Notes: generated by a model from the letters alone, not told the origin. A stretch of DNA of 64,000 bases from Caulobacter vibrioides (GCF_002310375.3 NZ_CP023315.3:3534001-3598000), one strand, 5' to 3'. Counted from the stretch's first letter, positions 18,554 to 28,063 are shown. A program made the numbers and translations.

Positions 18554-18575
18554 TCACTTCAGTGTGGCCAAGGTG
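18479..18575. repeat. 39-bp imperfect direct repeat, 58 bp apart
   Basis: Copies at 18479-18517 and 18537-18575 differ at 4 of 39 positions. Copy 2 covers the last codons and stop of the NusG-like gene; copy 1 repeats that gene end, including an in-frame-like LATL-stop, outside the gene. It could be a local duplication, a remnant of recombination, or a protein or RNA recognition element. Confidence 0.7.
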
Positions 18576-19108
18576 ACGACTTTGGACGTCTCGCGTCCGA
18601 GTAGGTTGAATAAGATCTCTGCGCGAGTCTTGTCAACCGGCTGAACGAAGATCGCGTCAAGGTCTCCAGCCTCAGTCGCGTACCGAACAGCGTCGCCACG
18701 CTGCCAGCGCTCGGGCTCAGGCGAGGCCTGGGCGACCTTGATGAACCCGTTTTCTTCCCGCGCCTGAAGCGCTTCGATGATGCGCGGCGGCACGGCGACG
18801 GGACGCTGGTCAGGCCCGACGAACACCGAAGAGACACCGATCGTGCCGTACATCGACCGCCACCATCCGATTGACGCGTCGCTCAGCCGCACGAACAGAT
18901 ACCGAGGGAAGAACGGTCGGATGTTCAGGCCACCCTTCGGATTGCGAGGCGTCTTCGGCGCCTCGCTCACTGCGAGAGGCACATAGACCTCGAACTTCTG
19001 AGCCTCCAAGCGCGCCCGCGCGGTACGATCCATACCGGGCTTGGCGACCACGACGCACCACCGGCCGACCAGGTCAGCACCATCCTCACCACCACCAAAG
19101 TCGGCCAT
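18554..19108 (-). CDS. NusG-family transcription antitermination protein
   Basis: 184 aa from the ATG at 19108 (TAATG overlap with the upstream stop). The N-terminal domain has the NusG/RfaH pattern: WCVVVAKPGMDRTARARLEA, FEVYVPLAV, then FPRYLFVRL and IGVSSVFVG. The C-terminal part (about 135-184: WQRGDAVRY ... GRETSKVVTLATLK) looks like a KOW-type domain. NusG paralogues bind RNA polymerase and suppress pausing or termination at specific operons. Its place just before a terminator and the structural operon suggests a late-gene antiterminator; this role is an inference. Confidence 0.8.
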   Translation of the reverse strand: MADFGGGEDGADLVGRWCVVVAKPGMDRTARARLEAQKFEVYVPLAVSEAPKTPRNPKGGLNIRPFFPRYLFVRLSDASIGWWRSMYGTIGVSSVFVGPDQRPVAVPPRIIEALQAREENGFIKVAQASPEPERWQRGDAVRYATEAGDLDAIFVQPVDKTRAEILFNLLGRETSKVVTLATLK

Positions 19109-20103
19109 TACGCCACCCCTCTTTGAACGTCTCCGAGCACATAGCCCATTGATTTTATTGGAAACCATGCTCGCGCGAGTTCCTCGCGAGCGTACCCATT
19201 TGCAGGCAGGACGGCTCGCCCTCCCGGATCGTATCGGGCCGGATCAAGGTACTTCCGCACGAAGCTCTCGCCCTGCGTCTCGCACAGCTTTCGCCGCACC
19301 TCCGCCGGCCCTTCGAACCGGAAGAGGTCCACGGCAGCCGCAACGACAGCGACAGCAGGCACGAAGTCAGCCCAACGCCCCAGCGCAAACCATTCAGCGA
19401 CCGCCTTCGGCTGGCCGCTCGATCCCCAGGCGGACTTGTCCGCAGCATAGGCCGAGCCCGCAGCGATCAGCCGCTCGGCTGCCGCGCCAGCGACCAGCTC
19501 AGCTCGGATGACCTTGCGCAGCTCCCGCTTGCCCGACCGGCGCAAGCCAACCTCGGGCCACACGCCCCACAGCGCCACCACGACCTGTTCGACAACCTCA
19601 TCGAGTTCGCGCGCGCATGCGCCCGGTGAGGAAGCGATAGCTTCCGAACTACTCTTGTCTTGTCTACTCTTGTCTAGGGCTGTAAGCGTCTGATTTTCCA
19701 CGCTTTCAAGGTCGAGAAGTGGCGGGTTATTTCCGACACCTGCCGACTTCTCCTCGACACCTGCCGACTTCTCCCCGACTTCTGCCCGACCGGACCGCGT
19801 CGTGACGCCCTTAACCGAGCGCCGCTCGTCCTCAAATTTGGCGTTAGAGATGTAGTGCTCGCCATCGACTTCGAAGCGGATCAGCTTCCGCTTTTCGATA
19901 AGCCGATTGAGGATCGGATTGAGCTTCTGAACGGCGCAGCCGCAATGCCCTGCGATGTAGCCACGATTGTCCTCAAGCGGGCGCCACGTCAGGTACAAAA
20001 GGTCGATGACCGTATTGTAGACCCCACGCTCCTCCAGCGTCATCGACACCATGCCCTGGAGCGCCGCGCCAGGATCTCGGCGATAGAAGTTCTCGCGCTT
20101 CAT
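19108..20103 (-). CDS. DUF1376 (YdaU-like) replication-region protein
   Basis: 331 aa from the ATG at 20103 (ATGA overlap with the helicase stop). MKRENFYRRDPGAALQGM, then LTLEERGVYNTVIDLLY-like sequence and IAGHCGCAVQKLNPILNRLI, is the DUF1376 signature found in prophage replication modules, often in place of an initiator. Residues about 60-100 form a winged-helix-like core. The middle (about 130-190) is Ser/Lys-rich and low in complexity. Probably a DNA-binding replication protein. Confidence 0.7.
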   Translation of the reverse strand: MKRENFYRRDPGAALQGMVSMTLEERGVYNTVIDLLYLTWRPLEDNRGYIAGHCGCAVQKLNPILNRLIEKRKLIRFEVDGEHYISNAKFEDERRSVKGVTTRSGRAEVGEKSAGVEEKSAGVGNNPPLLDLESVENQTLTALDKSRQDKSSSEAIASSPGACARELDEVVEQVVVALWGVWPEVGLRRSGKRELRKVIRAELVAGAAAERLIAAGSAYAADKSAWGSSGQPKAVAEWFALGRWADFVPAVAVVAAAVDLFRFEGPAEVRRKLCETQGESFVRKYLDPARYDPGGRAVLPANGYAREELARAWFPIKSMGYVLGDVQRGVA

Positions 20104-21743
20104 GCTGCCTCCGACCGGTTGAGGTACCGCTGCACCAGGCTCTGGAGCTTGCTGACATCGCGCGTGACGATGCGTTCCTCGCCCGGATCGACGATGCCGT
20201 GCGCTTGGCTGGCCTTGAGGCCGTTCACGTCCATCATGGGCGGATCGGAACCGTCGACCGCGACAAGGAAGATCGCCGTCACCGGCTCTGGCCAGCAGGC
20301 CTGACCCTCGCGATTGAGACGCCCGATGCACTGCGCATGCATCTGCGGCGACCAGTCCAGCTCGCCGAAGATGGTGACCTTGGCGCGGGCCTGGAGCCCG
20401 TCGAGCCCAGCCCCCGAGCGCAGGCTCATGATGAAGATATCGCTCTCTCCAGCCAGGAAACGGCGCTTGGCCTCTTCCTTGCGCGCCGGTGTCTCCGTGC
20501 CGGTGTACATGACCGGATTGAGGTCACTCAGCTCGCTCAGCCAGATGTCGTAGACGTCGCGGTGCCACCCCAGAAGGATCAGCGGCTCACCCGCCTCGGC
20601 GACGATCCGCGCGTACTTGGCCACGGCCTTGGCCTTGGCGACGCCAGTGTTGAGCCGCATCATCATGTCCAGCTCGCGCACAGCCTGACCACGCTCTTCG
20701 AACGTGCCCGTCGACGCCCGGATAGCCAGCGCGTGCGCCAGGTGCTCGACCCGCTCCAGGGCCTCGACCTCGTGGTCGATCGTCTGGACGATGATGTTGG
20801 GCTTTGGCCCCGGCGAGACCTTGCGGATCATCGCATGCTGCTCTCGCAGATACGTGCCCAAAGCCTCAGGATCTTGGACTTCCCGCCCGCTACCACACCA
20901 CTCGCGCGCGAAGTCTTCGTACTCGCCCAGCACCTCAGGGCGGCAGTACTGCATGATGCGCCAGATCTCGTTGCCATAGTTGAACACCGGCGTGCCGGTC
21001 ATCACCATGCGCATCGCCGAGGCTTCGGCTAGACGCAGCGCCGCGACACCCTTCTGGGTGTCGGTTCCGTGCCGCAGCTCATGCGCCTCGTCGAAGATCA
21101 CGAGACCGGTCCCGAGCATATCCAGCACGTCCGCCCAGCCCTGGAGCTGGGTGTAGGAGAACACCCGCACATCGCACGGCGGCAGCGGGTAGGGCTTCGT
21201 TGTCGAAATGACGTGCGGTTCGAGCGTCGTGAACTCGCGCAGCTTCTGAGCCCACTGGCCTCGTAGGTGCGTCGGGCAGACGACGGTCGCCGGCAGCGCG
21301 CCGGGCAACAGGCACGCCCCGCCGCCGGTATAGGTCTTGCCCAGCCCCATCTCGTCGCCGACCAGCACGCCGCCAAACCGCCGCACCATCTCGATTGCGC
21401 GCGCCTGGTGCGCCCGGATCTCTTGGCCAGGACGCAGGCCCGCGAGCAGCGTCGGCTGATAGTCCGGCGCCAGGATGGCGGCCATTTCGTCCTGCACCCG
21501 CACGAACGCCGTTCGTCGCCGCTCCAGCTCGGCCAGATCACCGGCAGAGGCCTGCAAGGGGTAGCGCTGCAAGAACCAACTCACGTCGGCCGAAGTCGCC
21601 TCATTGGCCGGCAACTTGAACGGCCCGGCCGAGGCCTTGGGCACGCTAGGGAAGATCGCCTTGAGCTTGATAGCAACGTGGGGCTCGACGTCCTCGAGCA
21701 CCCAGCATTCGCCAGCGCGCGCCAGCTTTCCATAGGTCCTCAC
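20100..21743 (-). CDS. SNF2/DEAD-like superfamily 2 helicase
   Basis: 547 aa. Walker A GDEMGLGKT at residues 129-137, DEAH at 218-221, a motif III-like MTGTPVF, and a C-terminal QCIGRLNREGQ motif VI with a preceding LRSGAGLDGLQ motif V. These define an SNF2-type ATP-dependent DNA translocase. It lies in the replication block and overlaps the DUF1376 gene by 4 bp, so a role in phage replication or recombination is likely. A palindrome copy is read as RTAFVR. Confidence 0.85.
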   Translation of the reverse strand: MRTYGKLARAGECWVLEDVEPHVAIKLKAIFPSVPKASAGPFKLPANEATSADVSWFLQRYPLQASAGDLAELERRRTAFVRVQDEMAAILAPDYQPTLLAGLRPGQEIRAHQARAIEMVRRFGGVLVGDEMGLGKTYTGGGACLLPGALPATVVCPTHLRGQWAQKLREFTTLEPHVISTTKPYPLPPCDVRVFSYTQLQGWADVLDMLGTGLVIFDEAHELRHGTDTQKGVAALRLAEASAMRMVMTGTPVFNYGNEIWRIMQYCRPEVLGEYEDFAREWCGSGREVQDPEALGTYLREQHAMIRKVSPGPKPNIIVQTIDHEVEALERVEHLAHALAIRASTGTFEERGQAVRELDMMMRLNTGVAKAKAVAKYARIVAEAGEPLILLGWHRDVYDIWLSELSDLNPVMYTGTETPARKEEAKRRFLAGESDIFIMSLRSGAGLDGLQARAKVTIFGELDWSPQMHAQCIGRLNREGQACWPEPVTAIFLVAVDGSDPPMMDVNGLKASQAHGIVDPGEERIVTRDVSKLQSLVQRYLNRSEAA

Positions 21744-21940
21744 GCGACCCTCCCATCCGGGCCGATGCCGCGCTCGCGCCGCAAACGGATGAGCCTCAGC
21801 CGCGCTTCGCGCACGGTTAGGATACGCCCGTCTGGCACTGGGTCAGGCCGCCCCGCCCATGCCGCCAACAAGCGCTCATCGGCGGTGAGGCCCGGCGGGA
21901 CCACGACCGGGATCGGTCGAAAGAACTGCACGCTCCTCAT
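21740..21940 (-). CDS. Small hypothetical protein
   Basis: 66 aa, overlapping the helicase start by 4 bp and the upstream stop by 4 bp. The C-terminal half (LTVREARLRLIRLRRERGI) is a basic helix. Unknown; conserved overlaps on both sides support translation. Confidence 0.55.
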   Translation of the reverse strand: MRSVQFFRPIPVVVPPGLTADERLLAAWAGRPDPVPDGRILTVREARLRLIRLRRERGIGPDGRVA

Positions 21941-22215
21941 GGCGCCGACACCAGAGGCGCCAGCGGCAAGAGCCTACCCTCGCGAAAGGCTTCGATCAGA
22001 CGCTCGGCGAGATCGCACATAGCGTCCTCACCATGCATGGCGACACCCTCATCCCAGGCCTCTCGCACCCGCTCAGCCGCCCGATCCCCAAACCAGATCG
22101 CCTGAAGCCGCCTAGACGCGTCGATCCAACGCAGCGCCACGCCATAGTCGACGCCCGCCGCAAGCGCGGCCCCGTAAACCGGGAAGCTGACAGACTTCGG
22201 ATGGATCACAGCCAA
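21937..22215 (-). CDS. Small hypothetical protein
   Basis: 92 aa, overlapping the nuclease gene by 10 bp and the next gene by 4 bp. The sequence is helical and balanced in charge (WIDASRRLQAIWFGDRAAER). No family recognised. Confidence 0.55.
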   Translation of the reverse strand: MAVIHPKSVSFPVYGAALAAGVDYGVALRWIDASRRLQAIWFGDRAAERVREAWDEGVAMHGEDAMCDLAERLIEAFREGRLLPLAPLVSAP

Positions 22216-22568
22216 GCCTCCCCGAGGTTGACCACAGCCACCGGCTTGCCGCCGATCGTGGCGGGCAGAATGATGCTCCGGCCGGTGGCCAGCACGATCC
22301 CTTCGACGGCGTCATGCTCGGCATAGCGCTGCAACTGCCGTTCGATCTTTGCCCGGACCGCGCCATGGACCTTGGCCTCGACAACAAACCGGCCATCAAT
22401 CAGCCAGTCAGGCCGATCACGCCCGCTTAGGCGATGTTCACGAGAGATCGCTACGCCCGGAAACGCCGCGCGCAGATGCCCGTCGATCGCCAACTGGCAG
22501 TCACTTTCGCGCTTGAGGGGAAAACACCCGCGACCGAGCACCCTGGCGACTTCACCGACACTCACCAT
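22206..22568 (-). CDS. PD-(D/E)XK-type nuclease
   Basis: 120 aa. An N-terminal Glu in KRESDCQLAIDGHL, then DRPDWLIDGRFVVEAKVH, fits the E ... PD ... (D/E)xK nuclease core, with VEAK as the ExK element. Phage proteins of this size with this core act as Holliday-junction or VRR-like nucleases. It sits between two helicase genes, consistent with a replication or recombination role. The exact family is not certain. Confidence 0.6.
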   Translation of the reverse strand: MVSVGEVARVLGRGCFPLKRESDCQLAIDGHLRAAFPGVAISREHRLSGRDRPDWLIDGRFVVEAKVHGAVRAKIERQLQRYAEHDAVEGIVLATGRSIILPATIGGKPVAVVNLGEAWL

Positions 22569-22572
22569 GACC

Positions 22573-25110
22573 TTACGCGGCCTCCGTCGCTGGAGCTGGA
22601 CGCTCGCCGATGAGGTCGAAAAGGGTTGGCGTCGCCATCTCGCGCGCCATCGCCTCGACGTGCTTCACGCCATCCAGGAAATAGGCGGGGTTCAGCTCGT
22701 TGGCGCACCCCCGTCGCCCAAGCTTGATCGCGCGGTAAGGCACGGTCATCAGCCCGCCGAACGGATCGAACACCATCTCGCCAGGCATGCTGAACTGCGT
22801 GATCAGGCGATCGACGATGTCGAACGGCAGCGGGCAGAGATGTTTCTCAGCGCCTTTCTGGGCCTGCACCGTGTTGAGCGACAGCATCTGGGCCACGTCC
22901 GTCCAGACGTCGTCGTGCCAGGAATGCGGCGGCAACAGCATGAACGTCGGCGGCAAACGGCCGACCGCCGTTAGCGCCTCGCCGATCTGGACATGGTGCT
23001 CGAAGTCATAAAGCCGCTGGAGATTGAACCCCTTCCACAGGCGGTAGACCTGATCGGCGTCCTCGAACTTGGCCCACTCCTCAGGCGCCACCAGACGATC
23101 CCCGGCCGAGCGCATGAGGTGATGCGCATCGAGCTGCCAGCGCGCCCGCGTGTAGCTGTCCTTGTCCTTGGCCACCGGCAGATCGGCATAGCCGTTGGAG
23201 CGATCCGAGGGCGGCTTGCGGAACAGCAGCACCTTCTCGGGCAGCCCCGCGCCCATGCGCGAGCCGTCCTTGCACTGCTCCGACCAACCCAACCGATAGG
23301 TCTGGTTGTTCTCGCGAACCACGTCCGTCAGGTTGGTCTTCTCGCCGAGATAGGCGAAGCCATGACGACGGAAGGCGACGCGGCAGTCGTCGGCGAAGGG
23401 ATAGACGGTCTGGAAGCCCAGCCCCGTCATGCCGCCCGGCACGATCCGATCCTTGACGTGAATGGCCGCCACGCGCCCAGGCTGCAGGACTCTGAGCAGC
23501 TCCGGCACCAGATAGTCCATCTGCTGCCAAAAGTGCTCGTTGTCGTCGGTGTGGCCAAAGTCGGCGTAGTTGGGCGAATACTCGTACTGCGTCGAGAACG
23601 GGATCGACGTGACGATCAGGTCGACGCTGCTATCGGCCATGCGGCGCGTCTCGCGCACGGTGTCGTCATTGACCAGACGATAGCCCTCGCCCTCGACGAC
23701 GATCCGATCCTTGACGCCCATGGCGCGCGTCAGGACCCCAGCCATGTCGGCGTTCGACAGGCCATAGTTTCGAATGATCGCGCTCATGGTCGCGGCCATC
23801 TCCTCGTGCTGAGCCCATTTTTCCTGAAGGTTCCGCAGCACCGCGCGCTCGCTCTCGGCGTAGATCACGTGGATCTCGACAGGATGCTGCTGAAGGAACC
23901 GCTGGATGCGGTGAATGGCCTGGATGAAGTCGTTGAACTTGAAGCCGATGCCCAGGAACACGGCCTTGTGGCAGTGACGCTGAAAGTTACAGCCCGACCC
24001 GGCGATGACCGGTTTCGCCGCGAGGTAGGGGAACCAGCCGTCGCTGAAATGCACGATGGCGTCTTCGCGAGCGTCGGGATCTTGCGCGCCATAGACGCTG
24101 ACGCATTGCGGAACGGCCGCCTCGATCGCCGCGCGCTCGGCCTCCAGGTCATGCCAGAGGATGTATCGCTCATCCGGATCGGCCCGCAGGATCTCGCACA
24201 TCTTCAGGACGCGAGCCTCGAGCGTGTCGCGCTTGACCTTGCTGGCCCCAACGATCCCCTGCGCGTCGTCCTGAAACAGGCGATGCTGCCCGCTCTTGTC
24301 GACGCCGGCGGCGCGGTGATCGACCGGAACCTCGTGATAAATGACCTTCAGCTCGGGAAGGGCGTAGCCCTCGTCGCTGAAACCCAGGTCCGACGGCCGC
24401 TGGACAAACAGCGCCCAACTGGCGACCCAGAGCCAGAACTCCTGTTCCTTGTGCGGGTGAAGGGTGAGGTTATCGGCGTTCTCGCTGTCGCGCTTGAAGA
24501 ACCGCGTCTTGGCCTGCCCCACGTCCATCACATCAAGGAAAGCTGAATAGGCCAGCAGCTCGATGTGATCGTTCGGCGAGGGCGTCGCCGTGCCGACGAA
24601 GCGATAGGCGACCCTGTCGAACAGCCGCATGAACTCGCGAAAGGTCTTGCTGCCGCCAAAGCCGCGGAGGCACGAGGCCTCGTCGAGGCAGGCCACCGAG
24701 AAGTGGTTCGGGTCCAGCTTGCCGTCGCGCACCGTCTCGTAGTTCGTCAGATAGATCCCTCGAGGGTCGGTCGCCTCCTCGATACGGCGAATAAAGGTCA
24801 CGTCGATGCCCAGCATCGCAGCGTCCTTCCGGAACTCCTGACGCACACCGAGCGGCATCACGATCAGCGCGCGCCCACCGACCAGGTCGCGCATGATCCG
24901 CGCGATCTCCAACTGCATCACGCTCTTGCCCAGGCCGAAGGCGGCAAAGATCGCCGCCCGTCCCCGCCAGACCGCCCACCGCACGATCGCCCGCTGGTGC
25001 GGCTTGAGCAGCGGATTGATGACCTCATCACCGATCTCGAACCCGCATCGCGGCGCGGGCGGCACCTTAGCGGCAAGGAAGGCGTCATAGTCACGAACGG
25101 CGATCGTCAT
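22573..25110 (-). CDS. Helicase-DNA methyltransferase fusion
   Basis: 845 aa with two enzyme halves. The N-terminal half is an SF2 helicase: Walker A-like AAFGLGKS at 56-63, CLDEAS at 141-146, GTATPSPND near 173-181 and an IHRIQR motif near 399-404. The C-terminal half is an amino-methyltransferase: TSIPFS at 501-506 in place of the usual (D/N/S)PP(Y/F), and FDPFGG at 781-786 as the SAM-binding motif. The order (catalytic motif before SAM motif) fits beta-class N4/N6 enzymes. It probably modifies phage DNA; the Ile in TSIPFS is unusual. Confidence 0.8.
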   Translation of the reverse strand: MTIAVRDYDAFLAAKVPPAPRCGFEIGDEVINPLLKPHQRAIVRWAVWRGRAAIFAAFGLGKSVMQLEIARIMRDLVGGRALIVMPLGVRQEFRKDAAMLGIDVTFIRRIEEATDPRGIYLTNYETVRDGKLDPNHFSVACLDEASCLRGFGGSKTFREFMRLFDRVAYRFVGTATPSPNDHIELLAYSAFLDVMDVGQAKTRFFKRDSENADNLTLHPHKEQEFWLWVASWALFVQRPSDLGFSDEGYALPELKVIYHEVPVDHRAAGVDKSGQHRLFQDDAQGIVGASKVKRDTLEARVLKMCEILRADPDERYILWHDLEAERAAIEAAVPQCVSVYGAQDPDAREDAIVHFSDGWFPYLAAKPVIAGSGCNFQRHCHKAVFLGIGFKFNDFIQAIHRIQRFLQQHPVEIHVIYAESERAVLRNLQEKWAQHEEMAATMSAIIRNYGLSNADMAGVLTRAMGVKDRIVVEGEGYRLVNDDTVRETRRMADSSVDLIVTSIPFSTQYEYSPNYADFGHTDDNEHFWQQMDYLVPELLRVLQPGRVAAIHVKDRIVPGGMTGLGFQTVYPFADDCRVAFRRHGFAYLGEKTNLTDVVRENNQTYRLGWSEQCKDGSRMGAGLPEKVLLFRKPPSDRSNGYADLPVAKDKDSYTRARWQLDAHHLMRSAGDRLVAPEEWAKFEDADQVYRLWKGFNLQRLYDFEHHVQIGEALTAVGRLPPTFMLLPPHSWHDDVWTDVAQMLSLNTVQAQKGAEKHLCPLPFDIVDRLITQFSMPGEMVFDPFGGLMTVPYRAIKLGRRGCANELNPAYFLDGVKHVEAMAREMATPTLFDLIGERPAPATEAA

Positions 25111-27147
25111 GCCACCACCCGCACGTCTTCAGCCTGGGGCGGCAGGTTGGCGCGGATGAAGGGTGCAGCGGCGATCGGCGACACGCTGTTGCCGATCAGG
25201 CGGGTCTCGTCTGTCTTGGTGACAGGCTCGACCTTGCCGGTCGCAAAGTCGATCCGCCGATCGGTGCGATACGCCTTCGGAAAGCCTTGCGCCGCCGCCA
25301 GCTCGCGCGGCGTCAGCATCCGCATGCCAATGTCGGCGATCTGCATCAGCTCGCCGCGCACATAGACGAGGCCGAAGCGGGCGCGCGACGTGACGCTGTG
25401 GAGCGGGTCGCGAAGATCCTGCCCCTCGGCGGTGCCGTAGTATTTGACGAGAAACGCGCTCAGGCGATCCGAGATCGGAGCCCCGCCCTCAGCCAGCGGC
25501 ATTTGCAGCAGATAGTGATGGTTGCCCCCGGCCGTGATCGTCTTGGCTGGCTGTTCGGGATTGCCTTCACCGCCGGCCGTGTTCGACGTGTAGGCATGAG
25601 ACAGCATCGCCGTGACCAGCCGCTGAGTGCAGCCCTTGCTGACGATGGTCGACACCGGGTCAACCATATCGCGTCCGACCATGTCGGTATTGGCCTGTTC
25701 CATGTAGGCCGACACTACGCCAAGCGGCACTGCGCCACCGGGCCGCACGTTGAAGCTGCTGGCCGTCACAGTCGGCATCGGATCTTCGAGGCCCGACCCC
25801 GTCGCACCCGCGCGGAACTTGGTGAGGAACTGGGTCACCAGCCCATGGCGCGGCGCGCCATGCCATCACCGTATGCAGTGGCTCGCCAGGATCCTCGCCG
25901 ATGCTGTTCTCGCTGAACTTGGTCAGATAGGCCGCCGTCAAACAGCGATCCGCCTTGCCGATCACCGTTCCGAGAGGATCATCCAGTCCGCGCGGCGGAC
26001 TTTGACCGGCCCGCGACCCACAACCCACAATCGCCCCGCCCATCAGCGTCGGCTGGACCAGGGCCAGCTCGCCCCGATGCGCGGCCGTCACCGTCCGCAG
26101 AGGATCTTGCGGGTCGTAGACCCGGCCCTCGCCATGATGCGTCAACGGGGTGACGAACGGCCCGGCCGCCATCTCGGGCTGCACCAGGGCAAAAGCGCCG
26201 CCGCGCGGATAGGCCGTGATGGTCCGCAACGGATCGTCGATGTCGTGAACGCGCTCGTGCGACCAGTTCTGGATCGGCACGATGAACGGGTCGCCCGAGG
26301 CGATGACGTAGCGCATCACCCCCTTGGCGATACGCGCCAAGGTGGCCTCTTCCAACGGCCGCTTGGCCCGGATGCCCCGCTCGCGGCATTCCGCCTGCGT
26401 CAGGAAGATCGACGGGCACGGCAGCGAGAAGTCGATGCAGTCGGCGGCCGGAACATAGGGCTTGAGCCCCTTGCTCTTGGCCACCTTGCGCGGCGCATGC
26501 GTCGGCTCAGGCCACACGATCGGCTGGCCATCGCGGCGCGCGATCAGGATCAGCCGCTTACGCGTGGTCGGGGCGCCGAAGTCGGCGGCGATCCAATCGA
26601 CCTTGTACTCGACCACATAGCCGCATTGACGCAGCCGCTTGCACCAAAGGCCGAACGTCTCGCCCTTCCGCGCCGGATCGGGCCGCTGGACACCCTTGTC
26701 GTCCGGCGGCAGCAGTGGCCCCCAGTCGACGAACTCTTCGACGTTTTCGAGGAAGATCACGTCGGGCGCGAGATCGCCGAGCAGCTTGGCGACCTTGACC
26801 ACCACCCAGGCCAGGCCCCGCACGCGCGGGCTCACAGGCGCGCTGCCCTTAGCCTTGCTGAAATGGCGACAGTCGGGCGAGGCCCAGAAAGACCGCCACT
26901 TCACGCCCGGCCGGATCACGGTCGGATCAATGTCGAACACGTCGGCGATGAAGTGTTCGGTCTCGGGGCAGTTGAACATGTGGACGCCGATGGCGACCGC
27001 GTTGTGGTTCAAGGCCACATCGGGGTGACGGCCGAGCGCTAGGCGATAGGCCTCAGACGACCCGCCGGCCCCTGCGAAGTAAACCACGTCGATGGGGCGC
27101 GCGGGCGCATCGTTGGCTGGCGCGATATAGGCGGAGCGCTCAGCCAT
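25107..27147 (-). pseudogene. Cytosine-5 DNA methyltransferase, split by a frameshift
   Basis: The N-terminal frame (27147 to 25660) has motif I VVYFAGAGGS, catalytic motif IV SPDCRHFS (Cys93), FLENVEEF (motif VI) and APTTRKRLILIAR (motif VIII). The C-terminal frame (to 25107) has the motif IX/X region (MLTPRELAAAQGFP ... IGNSVSP). The two join through a single-base frame change near 25,850-25,875, where the lost frame continues the HTV to GAPRHGLVT pattern. Both parts carry many DPLxTVTA-type repeats of the target-recognition region. Either a broken gene, a sequencing error or two subunits. Function would be phage or host DNA cytosine methylation. Confidence 0.75.
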
Positions 27148-27658
27148 CGGCGCCGACCAGCTCACGCCCCATGGGGCTCAGACGCCATGCAAATCGCCCG
27201 GTGTTCAGACGCCGCGAAACGACGACACCTCGGGTTTCGAGAACGGGCAGAAGCTTGCCGACCTTGTTCCCGCCCACCCGCAACCGTTGCATCAGCTCGG
27301 CGACCGCGACGTCGCGTTGCTTACGACGATCGGACTGATAGTCCTGCTCAGCCTCGTGCAGCACGCTCAGCACGAACTTGCTGACATCGTCCAGATCACG
27401 CAGTCGCAGACGTGGCGCGGAGACGACAGGCGCGACGAAGTCGGGCCGGTAGTCCGGATCGCAGGCCAGACGTACGTCGTGAACCGACCGGCCGACCATT
27501 TCGGCGCAAGCCTGCCAACTGGCGCGCACAGTGCGGCGACGCTCGCGGACCATGTCCATCTCATAGCGTTCGATCCGGGAGCGCGGCAGCACGCCCACAT
27601 CCGAAAGCGCGCCGCTAGCCGTTCTCAGCGCCGAAGCGGTATGACCCCCTCGCGACAT
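27140..27658 (-). CDS. Hypothetical protein, winged-helix-like C-terminus
   Basis: 172 aa. Starts directly after the upstream stop and overlaps the methyltransferase start by 8 bp. The C-terminal section (VAELMQRLRVGGNKVGKLLPVLETRGVV is the pattern; ELMQRLRVGGNKVGKLLPVL as its core) resembles a winged helix that discriminates DNA. A basic RRKQRD stretch precedes it. Likely a DNA-binding phage protein; no named family. Confidence 0.55.
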   Translation of the reverse strand: MSRGGHTASALRTASGALSDVGVLPRSRIERYEMDMVRERRRTVRASWQACAEMVGRSVHDVRLACDPDYRPDFVAPVVSAPRLRLRDLDDVSKFVLSVLHEAEQDYQSDRRKQRDVAVAELMQRLRVGGNKVGKLLPVLETRGVVVSRRLNTGRFAWRLSPMGRELVGADG

Positions 27659-28063
27659 CTAGTCCTCCATCCCCATGCGTTGGCGGCTCGCAGCCGCTTG
27701 AGCCGCGCCCTGTTCGATCAGAAAGTCGGTGAAAGCCTTCGCGTCGGCGGCCAGGCCTGCGGCGAACGCCGTTCGGGTGCTTGCGCCCCCATCGACCCAG
27801 AGGCGCGCCCGCTCCAGAAACGACTTGGCCCAACGGGCGCGGATGTCACCGCGCTCGACCGGGAAGTTGTCACCCGTCAGGCCGCGCAGGCTGTTGGCGA
27901 AGTCGTAGGGCGTCTCGGAAGGCGCATCGAAGGCCTTGAGCGCGTACTCGAACATCGTGATCCACGCTCGCCGATCAGGCGAACGGCGTTCGGGCGTACG
28001 CGGCGCCGAGCGACGCGGCAGGCCGCTCACATAGCCAGAAGAGCGCGAGGGATAGCGGCTCAT
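27659..28063 (-). CDS. Hypothetical early phage protein
   Basis: 134 aa, basic Ser/Arg-rich N-terminus (1-32), then a helical domain. Overlaps the upstream gene by 4 bp. Two palindrome copies lie within it (centres 27769 and 27986), read as RTAFAAG and PERRSPD. No family recognised. Confidence 0.5.
   Translation of the reverse strand: MSRYPSRSSGYVSGLPRRSAPRTPERRSPDRRAWITMFEYALKAFDAPSETPYDFANSLRGLTGDNFPVERGDIRARWAKSFLERARLWVDGGASTRTAFAAGLAADAKAFTDFLIEQGAAQAAASRQRMGMED

Noticed and set aside
22993..24546. 517-residue plus-strand frame
   Set aside because: Antisense to the helicase-methyltransferase fusion, which has clear motifs.
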